This document shows, in pieces, positions 52,730-61,572 of a stretch of 64,000 nt of DNA (the stretch's first letter is position 1; each line of letters begins with the position of its first letter). Both the position numbers and the translations under genes were made by a program. Under the pieces are notes generated by a model. That model was not told the DNA's origin. It saw only the letters and a list, made by a program, of their open reading frames with translations, and did no database searches. Source of the stretch: Candidatus Odyssella thessalonicensis L13 (GTDB lineage Bacteria > Pseudomonadota > Alphaproteobacteria > Paracaedibacterales > Paracaedibacteraceae); NCBI RefSeq assembly GCF_000190415.1, contig NZ_AEWF01000005.1, positions 62,001 through 126,000 on the forward strand. The letters are read 5' to 3'.

Positions 52730-53869
52730 CTAACTATTTTTAACTAGCCTGATGGTATCGCTCAAACTCTGAACTTTAACATGTTCACTGAGGGGGTAAG
52801 ATCGTGCCCCAGGTGTAATAATGGTCAGATGATCTAACTTTAGATCTTCTAAAGCAATGTGCATAGACTTTGTGATCTTAGGTGCTTCAGAATATTTGAA
52901 CTCATAGCCGAACCTTTGATCACCTTTAATGACTAATAAATCAAGCTCAGCACCTTTTTCTGTAGCCCAAAAGTAAGACTCATATAAGTCGTTACCATAG
53001 GATTGGATAAGATTTTCTAAAGCGTATCCCTCCCAAGAGGCGCCACATTTAGGATGTCGGCAAATATCAGTCGCTGTAATTCCTAGTAAGGTATGAAATA
53101 GCCCACTGTCTCGAATATATAACTTAGATCTTTTAACCTGTCGCTTTGAGAGATTTTCATGCCACGGCTTAAGTTGACGGATCATAAAGCATCCCTCAAG
53201 GATATCCATATAGCGTCTAATTGTTTTATCGTTCATATCTAAAGAACGAGAAAGTTCTGAAATATTTGCGATCTGGCCATGATAATGGGCAAGCATGCTC
53301 CAAAGCCGACGCATATTGCTGGACACTGTTTGGATTCCCATCATGGAAAGATCTCTTTCCAAAAAGGTCTTAATATAATTTACTCGCCAATTCTCACTTT
53401 GAGAGTTAGAAGAAGCTAAAAAGGATTTAGGGTAGCCCCCCCGTAGCCAATGCTTCTCCATATCATTTATTTCCCATAAGAGAAATGGAGGTAACTCGAT
53501 ATAGGTAATGCGTCCCGCCAATGTTTCACTACTTTGCTGAATTAGATCTTGAGAAGCACTTCCTAATATAAGAAATTTTTTGTCAGAGTTATCTGCCAGA
53601 AACCTTAAATAAGGAAAAAGTTCAGGACGCCGCTGAATCTCATCGATAACAATTGTACCTTGTAAAGGAGCTAAAGCAAGAGAAGCCGACTCTAAAATTG
53701 CCAGATCTTGAGGATTTTCTAAGTCAAAGAAATGAACGTGGGATAAGCCTTGTGCATAAAGTTTAGCTAATGTTGTCTTTCCCGATTGACGAGGCCCTAG
53801 AATGGCAGTCACAGAATGAATCTCGAAAGCTTCTTGAATCTGATTAAGATAGTAATCTCTTCTTATCAT
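52730..53869 (-). CDS. AAA-type ATPase with DUF4143 domain
   Basis: 379 residues. N-terminal AAA_14 ATPase: Walker A 'ILGPRQSGKTTLAKLY', Walker B 'GTIVIDEIQRRPELFPYLR', sensor 'FLILGSASQDLIQ'. Then a linker 'LWEINDMEKHWLRGGYP', a winged-helix 'ISELSRSLDMNDKTIRRYMDIL' and the C-terminal DUF4143 domain with nuclease-like 'GASWEGYALENLI' and 'AELDLLVIKGDQRFGYEFKYSE' (an E/D-x-K pattern of the PD-(D/E)XK fold). Widespread, often stand-alone and of unsettled function, perhaps defence or TA-related. Frame is intact; no partner gene adjoins. Confidence 0.9.
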   Translation of the reverse strand: MIRRDYYLNQIQEAFEIHSVTAILGPRQSGKTTLAKLYAQGLSHVHFFDLENPQDLAILESASLALAPLQGTIVIDEIQRRPELFPYLRFLADNSDKKFLILGSASQDLIQQSSETLAGRITYIELPPFLLWEINDMEKHWLRGGYPKSFLASSNSQSENWRVNYIKTFLERDLSMMGIQTVSSNMRRLWSMLAHYHGQIANISELSRSLDMNDKTIRRYMDILEGCFMIRQLKPWHENLSKRQVKRSKLYIRDSGLFHTLLGITATDICRHPKCGASWEGYALENLIQSYGNDLYESYFWATEKGAELDLLVIKGDQRFGYEFKYSEAPKITKSMHIALEDLKLDHLTIITPGARSYPLSEHVKVQSLSDTIRLVKNS

Positions 53870-54097
53870 AAATATCCTTATAACGCGGATAAAACAAATT
53901 ATTTATTATCGTAAATTTACCATATCACCACCAAAATTACGAGGAACTTTTATGGATTAAATATTTTCTCTCTTTCTTAGAGATCTTCCTATTCTTGTGG
54001 AGACAGACTGCTTATTAATTTATAGATTGGCGTATTGCAACTCTACTGAATCAAAAACTGGGCCGAATTACATAGAAAGGAGTATGCCGTAACATTC

Positions 54098-54505
54098 TTA
54101 AGTTGCCGAAACATACTGTTTAACGGTTAACCATACACAGGTATATGTATGCTCTTTATTAGCTATTAATTTCTTACCATCGAATATTAAAAGATCATTT
54201 ATTAAAGTTTCTTCAGCTACAGGCTTACTCGGATCTCCTAGAATGGTCCTTGAATGGATTTCAAAGGATGAATGCTTTGCTGAAATCGCGGTGTATGGAA
54301 AATAATTGTTCTCTGGAAACTTACTTTTCCATCAAAATTGTAAATATAATCAGAAGCCATCCATATAATATCTTGATCACTCTTAATGCTTACCATCTCT
54401 ATTTCGCTTTGCTTAGACGTTACTTTAAGAGATTTCTTGCCTCGTAAGTAGCTAGCATCCGGTTTGGCATTAGTAAATTCAAATCCCTTACTTAAATTAT
54501 AGTGT
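54098..54505 (-). pseudogene. Decayed gene, unknown product
   Basis: Minus strand: an open stretch 'KGFEFTNAKPDASYLRGKKS' ... 'IIFHTPRFQQSIHPLKSIQG', one frameshift at ~54240, then 'ILGDPSKPVAEETLINDLLI' ... 'YTCVWLTVKQYVSAT' and a stop at 54098-54100. The two pieces read well as one protein of ~135 residues. Family not recognised; beginning missing. Confidence 0.45.
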
Positions 54506-54530
54506 CAGGCTAACAAGCTTAAAACTTAAA

Positions 54531-54800
54531 ATCTTTTCCCAGCTTCGCCAAGAGCTTCTCGAAGTGGATAAGAAAGCTAAGACGCTTGATTAACGCATAT
54601 TCAAGTTTTTCAGAAAAGCGAGGTCTTCTAAAGGATTAAACAGGTGAAAGGCATTAGTCCTTTAACGGTTACAGCTTTGGCCGTTGCTATTAGATAGATG
54701 GGCAACTTTAAAAATAGCATCAGTTATCGCGCCCTGAGAGAAATGATGAGCGGGCAAGGAGCAAAAGCTGAAAAGCTTGAGAAGCGGTATGAAAATAAGG
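54531..54800 (+). pseudogene. IS110-family transposase remnant
   Basis: 'RIKQVKGISPLTVTALAVAI' is the start of the Transposase_20 (C-terminal) domain of IS110-type enzymes (…I.GIGP.TA.AL.AEIGd...F), followed by a TAG and 'MGNFKNSISYRAL'. Upstream 'ELLEVDKKAKTLD' fits the coiled-coil linker. Several stops. Rest of the 53870-55093 gap holds no gene that I can identify. Confidence 0.5.
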
Positions 54801-55093
54801 ACGATTCGCTAAATTATACGGAAATCCATAAATAGTCTTAGTGCCTATAGGTGGTTTTTTCAACCATCCCCCCAAACAACTGACCTTCAACGTGATGCTT
54901 TCCTCTAAGCTGGTGGCAACCCTCGGTATATTCCGGAAGATAAAGCCAAGAAGGCCAAATATAAACAATTTCCCTTTAGATAAACCCCTTTAACGGCACT
55001 TCGAAGCAGCACAATGTTATTTTTATCTTTCAGATTACCGACAAAGTGAGATAAATATTATAAAATTAAAAAACAAATTAATGAAACTTAAAA

Positions 55094-57190
55094 ATGAAGC
55101 AAGCCTCTAAAGTACCTTTATGGCGTAAATTAGTAACATATTTCACAGTTGCCTGCCTTTTAATGCATAACTTAGTGGAAGCTATGGAAGCAGATGAAGA
55201 TCATGATTCGTGTAATTGGGTAACAGGGAAAAATCCTTATGGCATCTCCAATCCAATTTCTTGGGCAGTATGTGGCAATGAATCTGAAGGAGAAAATCGT
55301 GAGGAAGAAAGATTGGACGAAGAAGAATTTGAGGAAGTAGATTATGAAAGCAATAATATAGAGGATGTATTGCTAGAGTATAACACAGTTCTCAGCAATG
55401 AGATGATTACGCGTATCCTTAATTTTCTGGATAAAGAAACTTTAAAAAGCATGAGACTAGTTTCTAAGCGTTATCATGATTTAGTTGACGATTTTGTTTA
55501 CAAGCCTGCTTTAAATTATAAGCCTTTGGAACCAGCAACAGAGGATTATAAAAAACTTGTGCAGAATTATTACCTCACCCTACCCATTAACTCTTACCTT
55601 ATAATAGAAACCTTTAAAGGGAATGTTCCTCTTTATAAACAGAAGGATGGTAAAATCGACCTAAAAGCGATCTGGCCTAATGAAACGCTGCCTTGTTCTT
55701 CAAATGAATTGTTTTCAAAGATAACAAAATTTTTAAAAATAAAAGCGAGCAAAATAAGGAGAATGCTGCCTTGTACCTTTTATAGAAGTACTGATAAACG
55801 GCAAACAGTAAATCTCACCAAAGAGGAGCTGGCAACTAATGTCTTATATGAGCGCACATGCCAAGGAGATTTAGAAGCATATGAGGCTTTAAAAGGTAAA
55901 GCCGCTGAAGATCCCTTAGCTACAGGCTTGTTACTCCGTTATCTCGCGCTAAATGGAAAATATCTCCTTAACTCCTTAGCAGTTTACAATACTGCCCAAG
56001 GATACTTAAATAAATATAAGGATAAATTGCTCGATCTAGCCAGCCAAGGACATCCTTATGCGCTGGACATTTCAGCTACCATGCTTAGCTTGCCTGAAAC
56101 AGCGATGACTCACGCATCACAAGCAGTAGAACAAAACTTGTCGAGAGCTAATGAACATTTGGCAACATTAGCATCAAATAAAGCAAATTTTCATTTATTG
56201 CGAGCTTTTAAAAATGGATCCCTTTATGCCGCTCTTAAGCTAGCAGCAAATGTCTCTATTGATGATGAACCTTTATCATTAGAGATTCTTAAATATGCTG
56301 CCATTCAAGGAGATCGGGACGCTCTTGCAGAGATAGGCAGGTATTATGAAAGAAATAACCAGCCAACAATAGCTTTCTTATATTATCGGATTCTCGTCTT
56401 AGAAGATCATGTTCTAGGATTCTATAAACTTGGAATGCAGTGGTTTAAGGAATGGACAGGAAGAAGAAACGATTACCGCCTGTCACTACTAGCCGAGAAA
56501 GCTCTATACATATCTCTTGATCATTATCAAAAACTTTCATCCTTAAGCCTGAGTAAATGGACTCATAAAAAAGATCTACAGGACAACCTTCACAAAGGTT
56601 ATAAAAGATTAATCTGTTTATGGATGAGACAGGTTAGTAGCAAGCACTATTACCGTCCTCCAGTTTTGAACTCAGAGATAAAATTAGAACGCCTACGTGT
56701 AAAGCTTGAAAGTTTTGTTTGGCATCCTAATAAGAGGAAGCAAGAAGGCGTCGAATTATTGTTGAAAGTTGCTAAAAAGATAACGAGGTATAAACTAGAT
56801 AAGAGCAGTACGAATAAGTTAGAGTATTCTCAAATCTTATCCTCCATATGGCTATGTTTATGGAGGCTCTTAAAGGAGGAACTATGTAACATTCGCCTAC
56901 TTCCCGCGAGTGATGAATTCTCCCTTCCCTATCCTAAGAGCGTGGTAGAAGCTCTTGAGGCCTCCTTAGAGCCGCACTATAAATATTTAAAAAGGGAAGA
57001 AATTATTTTTAATAAAGACCTAAATGCTTTCCAAAGAACGCATTTCCTTAATCATTATCTCTTTATATCATTGATCTCATCAAGAATGGATAAAAACGCT
57101 ATTGAGAGAAGTTATCCTAATTATCTTACAAGTTTTTATAATTTAGCCAAAATTTTTCATAAAAGAAAAAAAAGATTTTATGGCAACTAA
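55094..57190 (+). CDS. Giant secreted F-box repeat protein, first part (frame 1)
   Basis: 698 residues. Signal peptide about 1-30 ('LVTYFTVACLLMHNLVEA'), an acidic linker, an F-box at about 97-135 ('NTVLSNEMITRILNFLDKET' then 'MRLVSKRYHDLVDDF'), then ~550 residues of helical Sel1/TPR-like repeats ('LLDLASQGHPYALDISATML', 'KYAAIQGDRDALAEIGRYYE', 'RILVLEDHVLGFYKLGMQWF'). The frame stops at 57190 just after an A8 run; the neighbouring frame is open from that run and continues the same kind of helical sequence to 57388 and beyond, so this is the first third of a ~2050-residue protein. F-box suggests docking to host SCF ligase; exported effector (inference). Confidence 0.8.
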   Translation: MKQASKVPLWRKLVTYFTVACLLMHNLVEAMEADEDHDSCNWVTGKNPYGISNPISWAVCGNESEGENREEERLDEEEFEEVDYESNNIEDVLLEYNTVLSNEMITRILNFLDKETLKSMRLVSKRYHDLVDDFVYKPALNYKPLEPATEDYKKLVQNYYLTLPINSYLIIETFKGNVPLYKQKDGKIDLKAIWPNETLPCSSNELFSKITKFLKIKASKIRRMLPCTFYRSTDKRQTVNLTKEELATNVLYERTCQGDLEAYEALKGKAAEDPLATGLLLRYLALNGKYLLNSLAVYNTAQGYLNKYKDKLLDLASQGHPYALDISATMLSLPETAMTHASQAVEQNLSRANEHLATLASNKANFHLLRAFKNGSLYAALKLAANVSIDDEPLSLEILKYAAIQGDRDALAEIGRYYERNNQPTIAFLYYRILVLEDHVLGFYKLGMQWFKEWTGRRNDYRLSLLAEKALYISLDHYQKLSSLSLSKWTHKKDLQDNLHKGYKRLICLWMRQVSSKHYYRPPVLNSEIKLERLRVKLESFVWHPNKRKQEGVELLLKVAKKITRYKLDKSSTNKLEYSQILSSIWLCLWRLLKEELCNIRLLPASDEFSLPYPKSVVEALEASLEPHYKYLKREEIIFNKDLNAFQRTHFLNHYLFISLISSRMDKNAIERSYPNYLTSFYNLAKIFHKRKKRFYGN
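57166..57173 (+). repeat. A8 tract and slippery heptamer at the frame break of the giant F-box gene
   Basis: In frame 1 the codons are AGA AAA AAA AGA; the embedded A-AAA-AAA is a classical -1 slippery heptamer. Adding one A, or a -1 ribosomal shift, joins 'FHKRKK' to 'ILWQLKSVILSSWDILLF'. Poly(A) tracts of this size also cause transcriptional slippage in AT-rich symbionts. Confidence 0.65.
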
Positions 57191-57387
57191 AATCTGTAAT
57201 TCTAAGCTCCTGGGACATACTGTTATTTTCCCCTCATATTAATGAGTCAAGGCAGGAAGTTGAAGCGTTCCTCCATAAAAACTCAGAAGCTTACAAATTT
57301 ATTATATCAGTTTTACAGCAAGAGTATGCCCTTCAGCTCGTCAATAATTTATCAATAGCTAAGCTCTCTCACCGTCTCCGGAACCTT

Positions 57388-60300
57388 ATGCTTTACACTC
57401 TTAGTAATTCAGGCAGAGGGAGTGAGAATGCTGTCTATATAATTGAGTCAGTTTTGAAATTTCTCAAAGAAAAAGCAGCCTTAGAGCTTGCAGCAGAATT
57501 TAATAAGCAGGACAATAGGAATACAAATGTTTTAAAAGATGTATTATTGTGTGCTTATTATGCGACTCAATGCCAGAATAAGAAGGCTTACGAGCATGCT
57601 TTAAATGCCCTTAGATTGGGGCGTTTCGATAATATCCTAACCCTTTTAAAGGCATCATGGATAAATATTGAATTTAGAGAAGAATTTTTTCGTAAAGCCC
57701 AGCCTGAATTGGAAGAAATGGTAAAGCATTATCGCATTACTCTTATCGATCCTGATATTCTATCTTTCCTATCAGCTTGCTTTTTTTCTGGAACTGAGTT
57801 CCTTCCTAAGAGTCTTATCAAAGGGTATGAGTGGTATAGATATGCGCTTCAATATGGAGCACAGAAAGCTCATCATACCCTAATTAATATTCTACAGATT
57901 AATAATAGGCTAACAAATATTGCTGGCATTAATGTTATTGATTTCTATAAGCATCTGATTGATATGAATTATCCGGCTTGCCATATTGCCCAATTACATT
58001 TAGCTCGCCTTTATCTCGAGAAAGTGGACGGAGGAAAAGAGAATTATAAATTATCATTCAATTACCTAACTAGCTCTTTAGCACATGAAAAAATTGGTAC
58101 TAAGAGAAGACAAAACTATCAATGGAAAAATGCTATTGGACAGGAGGTCCGATATTCCTTTGAGCACATGGAGAGATTTCTTCTTGTACAGCTCCAAGAT
58201 AAAAGGAAACCTTTATATAAAAGAGGGCAAGCGGCCTATAATCTAGCTTGTTTGCATATGTGGGGAGGCTACCAGAAAGAAGAGTCAATATATAAAACCT
58301 TATATTATTTTGGTTTAGCTCTTAATATGGGGATTACTCATAGTGATTTCTTTTTAACTGTCATAAGGTATCATTTAACTGAACTTTTGGGCCATAAAGA
58401 ATTCAGGAGCCCCAATCCTATAAGAGGATGGTATCGAAACGCTCTAGAGAAATTAATTACTTCTCATTCTGAAGAAATTCGAGCAACTTTAAAGATTCCT
58501 TCTCCTTCACAGCTAACAAAGAGGGCCCTTAAAGAAATGGATCCCATTTTTAATACCTATTGCAAAGAAGGACTTGCTTATACAGGCTTACTTCCCGCCC
58601 TGTGTTATAAGTATGGTATTGGAGGCACTACTATAGATATAACACGCTCAATTGAATGGTTACGGAAGACAGCTCCCCATGATAAGTTTGCTGATTTTAT
58701 TTTTAAAAAAATGTACCCTGCCTTCCAGATTTTACAGGAAAAAGAATTAATAGAACTTAATGAACGCAGATTTGACGCTGATAGTAAACTTCGAATTTGT
58801 TTTATTGGGGGGGGGATAACAGCTATTATAAGTGCCCTTTTGGTGGCTAGACTAGAAGGAAAAAATAATAACCCTTTATTTGATGTCCATATATTTGAAA
58901 AAGAGCCTCAATTATTAGATGGAGCCAGCAAGCTTATCTCACGCCTTCACCTAGGAGGAGAATATCCAAAAGATGAGAAGACAGCTCGCCAATGTTTATT
59001 GAGTGCTATCCTTATTCGGCAACTGTTTCAGACTGAGCTATTTTTAACTGAGCGCAAATTTATAGATTTCTTACTCGCAGAAGCAAGTCCTGGGACGCCT
59101 AGAGAAGAAAACCACCTCACATTTGATGATTTATTAGAGCAATATAAAAATCTTCAGCAAGACTATCAAGTTTACTACCAAATATTAGAGCAGGAGTGGC
59201 ATAATCAAACGGGTAGCAAATTGTTTGGTTTACCTGAACACTTTGTCAATAAACTTTCCCCAGAGCAGATTGAAGCCTTAGGCATAGGCACCTGTTATAA
59301 CGCTGGGCTTCATACGCCTGAACGTGGATTCCAGCCAGTAGGAATGGGCATATTACTAGAATACCTCCTAGGTCAATACAAAAATATTACTATTCATCGG
59401 TCTTCGGAAATTTCTCATATTGAAAGGATAGGTGAGCAAGGATTCCGATTGGAAGTTTCTCCCCAAACATCCGTACCATATACTTTTTATACACAGTATC
59501 TAGTTAATTCAGCATGGGCAAGCGTTCCTTATATAAACTCGCTAGTTAAAATAGGCTCTGAAGGAGATAAAATGGATAAGCCGAAAACTACGACTATTTA
59601 TCTGCGTAGTATGGCTTTAATTGATATCAGTCGATGTGAGTTACCTGAAGATAGAAGTTTTTTTGGATTAATTGGCGAACACGGTGGCATGCTTTCTTGC
59701 TTTAATTCAAGAGTGGCAAGCCTTTTCATTCCTGGTGAGGACCTATCATATCAAGGAGAATACACTTTAAATGAAGATAGCCCTTTAACAAATAATCTTC
59801 CTGATGAAGCAAGGGAGGCATTTAATATGCTCTCATATGACCAAAAGAAAAAGAAGAAAGTAGCTAAAGCTATTCTGGCAAATGCCGTAAAAAAATATCC
59901 TCCTTTAAAGGAGGCCACCGTTATCGACCTTATTACGCGAACAACACTTACTCGTGATGCAGAAATTCATCAACGTCAACATGATAATGTACGCTGGGTT
60001 GATAGTGAGCTGAGATGTTTAGAAGCCTACTCTCCGAAAGGAAGTTTTGCAATTTTTACAGCCCTGCAAGTTATTGCTCGTCTCTCGGAACATCGTGATA
60101 TAGCATGCCATATGAAATCGCTTAATAAAGAATCCAGAAAATTCTTGAAAACAATTAACAAGGGAATAGATTTTGAAGATAAGAGTTTTATTCGCAAAAT
60201 CGCTAAACTTCCCGCAGACTTTATTTTAGTTAAAGAAGACACTAATTTGCCTTCCCCTTTAGAGTTAGTGCAACTTGCCCGAAAATATGAATTTTACAGA

Positions 60301-61239
60301 AATCTTCCCTTTACGTTGTTTGAAGAGCATACAAAAGGATTTAAAGCAAACATGGGAATTGCTGAAAAATTCAAAGCTATTGAATGGGGAGAAAGTATTG
60401 ATCTGCAGCACATAGATTTAACTGCTGACCTAGTTGAGACACTTATAGATCAATTTAAAAATGGCAACATTAAACATTTAAAACTTGGAAAGATTACTAT
60501 TGATGAACAAGAGAGTGATGAAGGCGATGAAAGTGGTGAATATAATACAAGGAGAAAAAGTACTTCCAATCTGATAACCTTAACGAAGAACCTCCTTAAA
60601 AAGGTTTCTTCTATCACCTCGTTGCAGAGCTTAAGCTTAAATCAATGGGATCTAAATCATAAAAATTATATCCCCTCTTTAAGAAAGCTTTTAGCAGGCC
60701 TAAAATCTTTCACTTTAAGCAACGGCTCTCTTTCAGAGGAATTGGTGGGAGGGATTCTATCTAAAGATTTTAAAAATAGTAACCTTCAAAGTCTTACATT
60801 TTCTCAGCTTACCGATTCATCGAATGCAATTCATACTGTTATTGGGCATATAGACTTATTCCCTAACATTCAGGAGTTTAGTGTTTTTCCCGATTCTCTT
60901 AGTCTTAAAGACTTAGAAATAATGATTAAAAAACAGCGCTCCTTAAAAAGGCTATCCCTGAGAGGAGATTTAATGTCCGCTGAATCTGCTTCAGCTTCAG
61001 GAAAGGAAATTGATAAGCAATTAAAGGGAGCACTGAATTTGTTATTAGCAATTGCTAATGCCAAGCATTTAGAATATGTGGATATAAGAGGAAATAAAAA
61101 GCTACATTTATGTCAAAAGGGCCTGGATTATTATTTCGACATTACCTCTGCTATAGAAAGTCCTCTTGCTGCTCCTCCGAGTAGTGATTATTTACAAAGA
61201 ATCACAAAGGCAGAAAAGGGAAAAGAGAAGAAAGAATAA
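57388..61239 (+). CDS. Giant secreted F-box repeat protein, second part: helical repeats, FAD-dependent oxidoreductase, LRR
   Basis: 1283 residues from the first ATG in this frame, but the frame is open back to the A8 tract at 57166. Residues ~1-460: more Sel1/TPR-like helices ('YEWYRYALQYGAQKAHHTLI', 'AAYNLACLHMWGGYQKEESI'). At ~469 begins a Rossmann fold, 'LRICFIGGGITAIISALLVA' with 'VHIFEKEPQLLDGASKLIS' (FAD ribose Glu), later 'FYTQYLVNSAWASVPYINSL' as in DAO-type FAD oxidoreductases. C-terminal ~250 residues contain leucine-rich repeats ('IKHLKLGKITID', 'LQSLSLNQWDLNHKNYIP', 'LKRLSLRGDLMS'). Flavin enzyme fused to F-box and LRR substrate-recognition parts: architecture I know from no described protein. 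Substrate unknown. Confidence 0.75.
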   Translation: MLYTLSNSGRGSENAVYIIESVLKFLKEKAALELAAEFNKQDNRNTNVLKDVLLCAYYATQCQNKKAYEHALNALRLGRFDNILTLLKASWINIEFREEFFRKAQPELEEMVKHYRITLIDPDILSFLSACFFSGTEFLPKSLIKGYEWYRYALQYGAQKAHHTLINILQINNRLTNIAGINVIDFYKHLIDMNYPACHIAQLHLARLYLEKVDGGKENYKLSFNYLTSSLAHEKIGTKRRQNYQWKNAIGQEVRYSFEHMERFLLVQLQDKRKPLYKRGQAAYNLACLHMWGGYQKEESIYKTLYYFGLALNMGITHSDFFLTVIRYHLTELLGHKEFRSPNPIRGWYRNALEKLITSHSEEIRATLKIPSPSQLTKRALKEMDPIFNTYCKEGLAYTGLLPALCYKYGIGGTTIDITRSIEWLRKTAPHDKFADFIFKKMYPAFQILQEKELIELNERRFDADSKLRICFIGGGITAIISALLVARLEGKNNNPLFDVHIFEKEPQLLDGASKLISRLHLGGEYPKDEKTARQCLLSAILIRQLFQTELFLTERKFIDFLLAEASPGTPREENHLTFDDLLEQYKNLQQDYQVYYQILEQEWHNQTGSKLFGLPEHFVNKLSPEQIEALGIGTCYNAGLHTPERGFQPVGMGILLEYLLGQYKNITIHRSSEISHIERIGEQGFRLEVSPQTSVPYTFYTQYLVNSAWASVPYINSLVKIGSEGDKMDKPKTTTIYLRSMALIDISRCELPEDRSFFGLIGEHGGMLSCFNSRVASLFIPGEDLSYQGEYTLNEDSPLTNNLPDEAREAFNMLSYDQKKKKKVAKAILANAVKKYPPLKEATVIDLITRTTLTRDAEIHQRQHDNVRWVDSELRCLEAYSPKGSFAIFTALQVIARLSEHRDIACHMKSLNKESRKFLKTINKGIDFEDKSFIRKIAKLPADFILVKEDTNLPSPLELVQLARKYEFYRNLPFTLFEEHTKGFKANMGIAEKFKAIEWGESIDLQHIDLTADLVETLIDQFKNGNIKHLKLGKITIDEQESDEGDESGEYNTRRKSTSNLITLTKNLLKKVSSITSLQSLSLNQWDLNHKNYIPSLRKLLAGLKSFTLSNGSLSEELVGGILSKDFKNSNLQSLTFSQLTDSSNAIHTVIGHIDLFPNIQEFSVFPDSLSLKDLEIMIKKQRSLKRLSLRGDLMSAESASASGKEIDKQLKGALNLLLAIANAKHLEYVDIRGNKKLHLCQKGLDYYFDITSAIESPLAAPPSSDYLQRITKAEKGKEKKE
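58807..58815 (+). repeat. G9 tract encoding the Gly-Gly-Gly of the FAD-binding loop
   Basis: Nine G in 'ATT GGG GGG GGG ATA' (FIGGGITA). Glycine codons elsewhere in this AT-rich gene mostly end in A or T, so a pure G9 is unusual. Any length change would cut off the oxidoreductase and LRR parts. Confidence 0.6.
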
Positions 61240-61292
61240 AGAATTATTGTTGAAAGATACTACTAGACTAAGAAGGGTGTTAAAAACAGTTA

Positions 61293-61327
61293 TGTGGAGC
61301 TGCTAAAACATAAATTGCAGCTCCACA
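61293..61327. terminator. Strong stem-loop after the giant gene (possible terminator)
   Basis: Perfect 11-base stem TGTGGAGCTGC (61293-61303)/GCAGCTCCACA (61317-61327), 13-base loop, 55 bases after the stop codon. No U-run follows, so factor-independent termination is unproven. It lies between two convergent genes; 61240-61572 has no gene. Confidence 0.5.
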
Positions 61328-61572
61328 CCGTGCACTTAACCTATGGTACCTTGACCTGATCACCACAGATGCCCCTAGAAGCTCTCAAACTTGACAATTT
61401 GTTTGGAAATTGATTATCTGAAGCGGCCATTAACCCATCTTTTAAAGATTATTACGAGCCTATATAAAAAGGGTATTCCATTCAGATCTTTAACAAGACA
61501 AAAAGTGCTGCAGTAAGAATTACAATATCTGATCTCGGGGGCATTAAAAGCAACCTTTTCTAAGCTCTCTTT

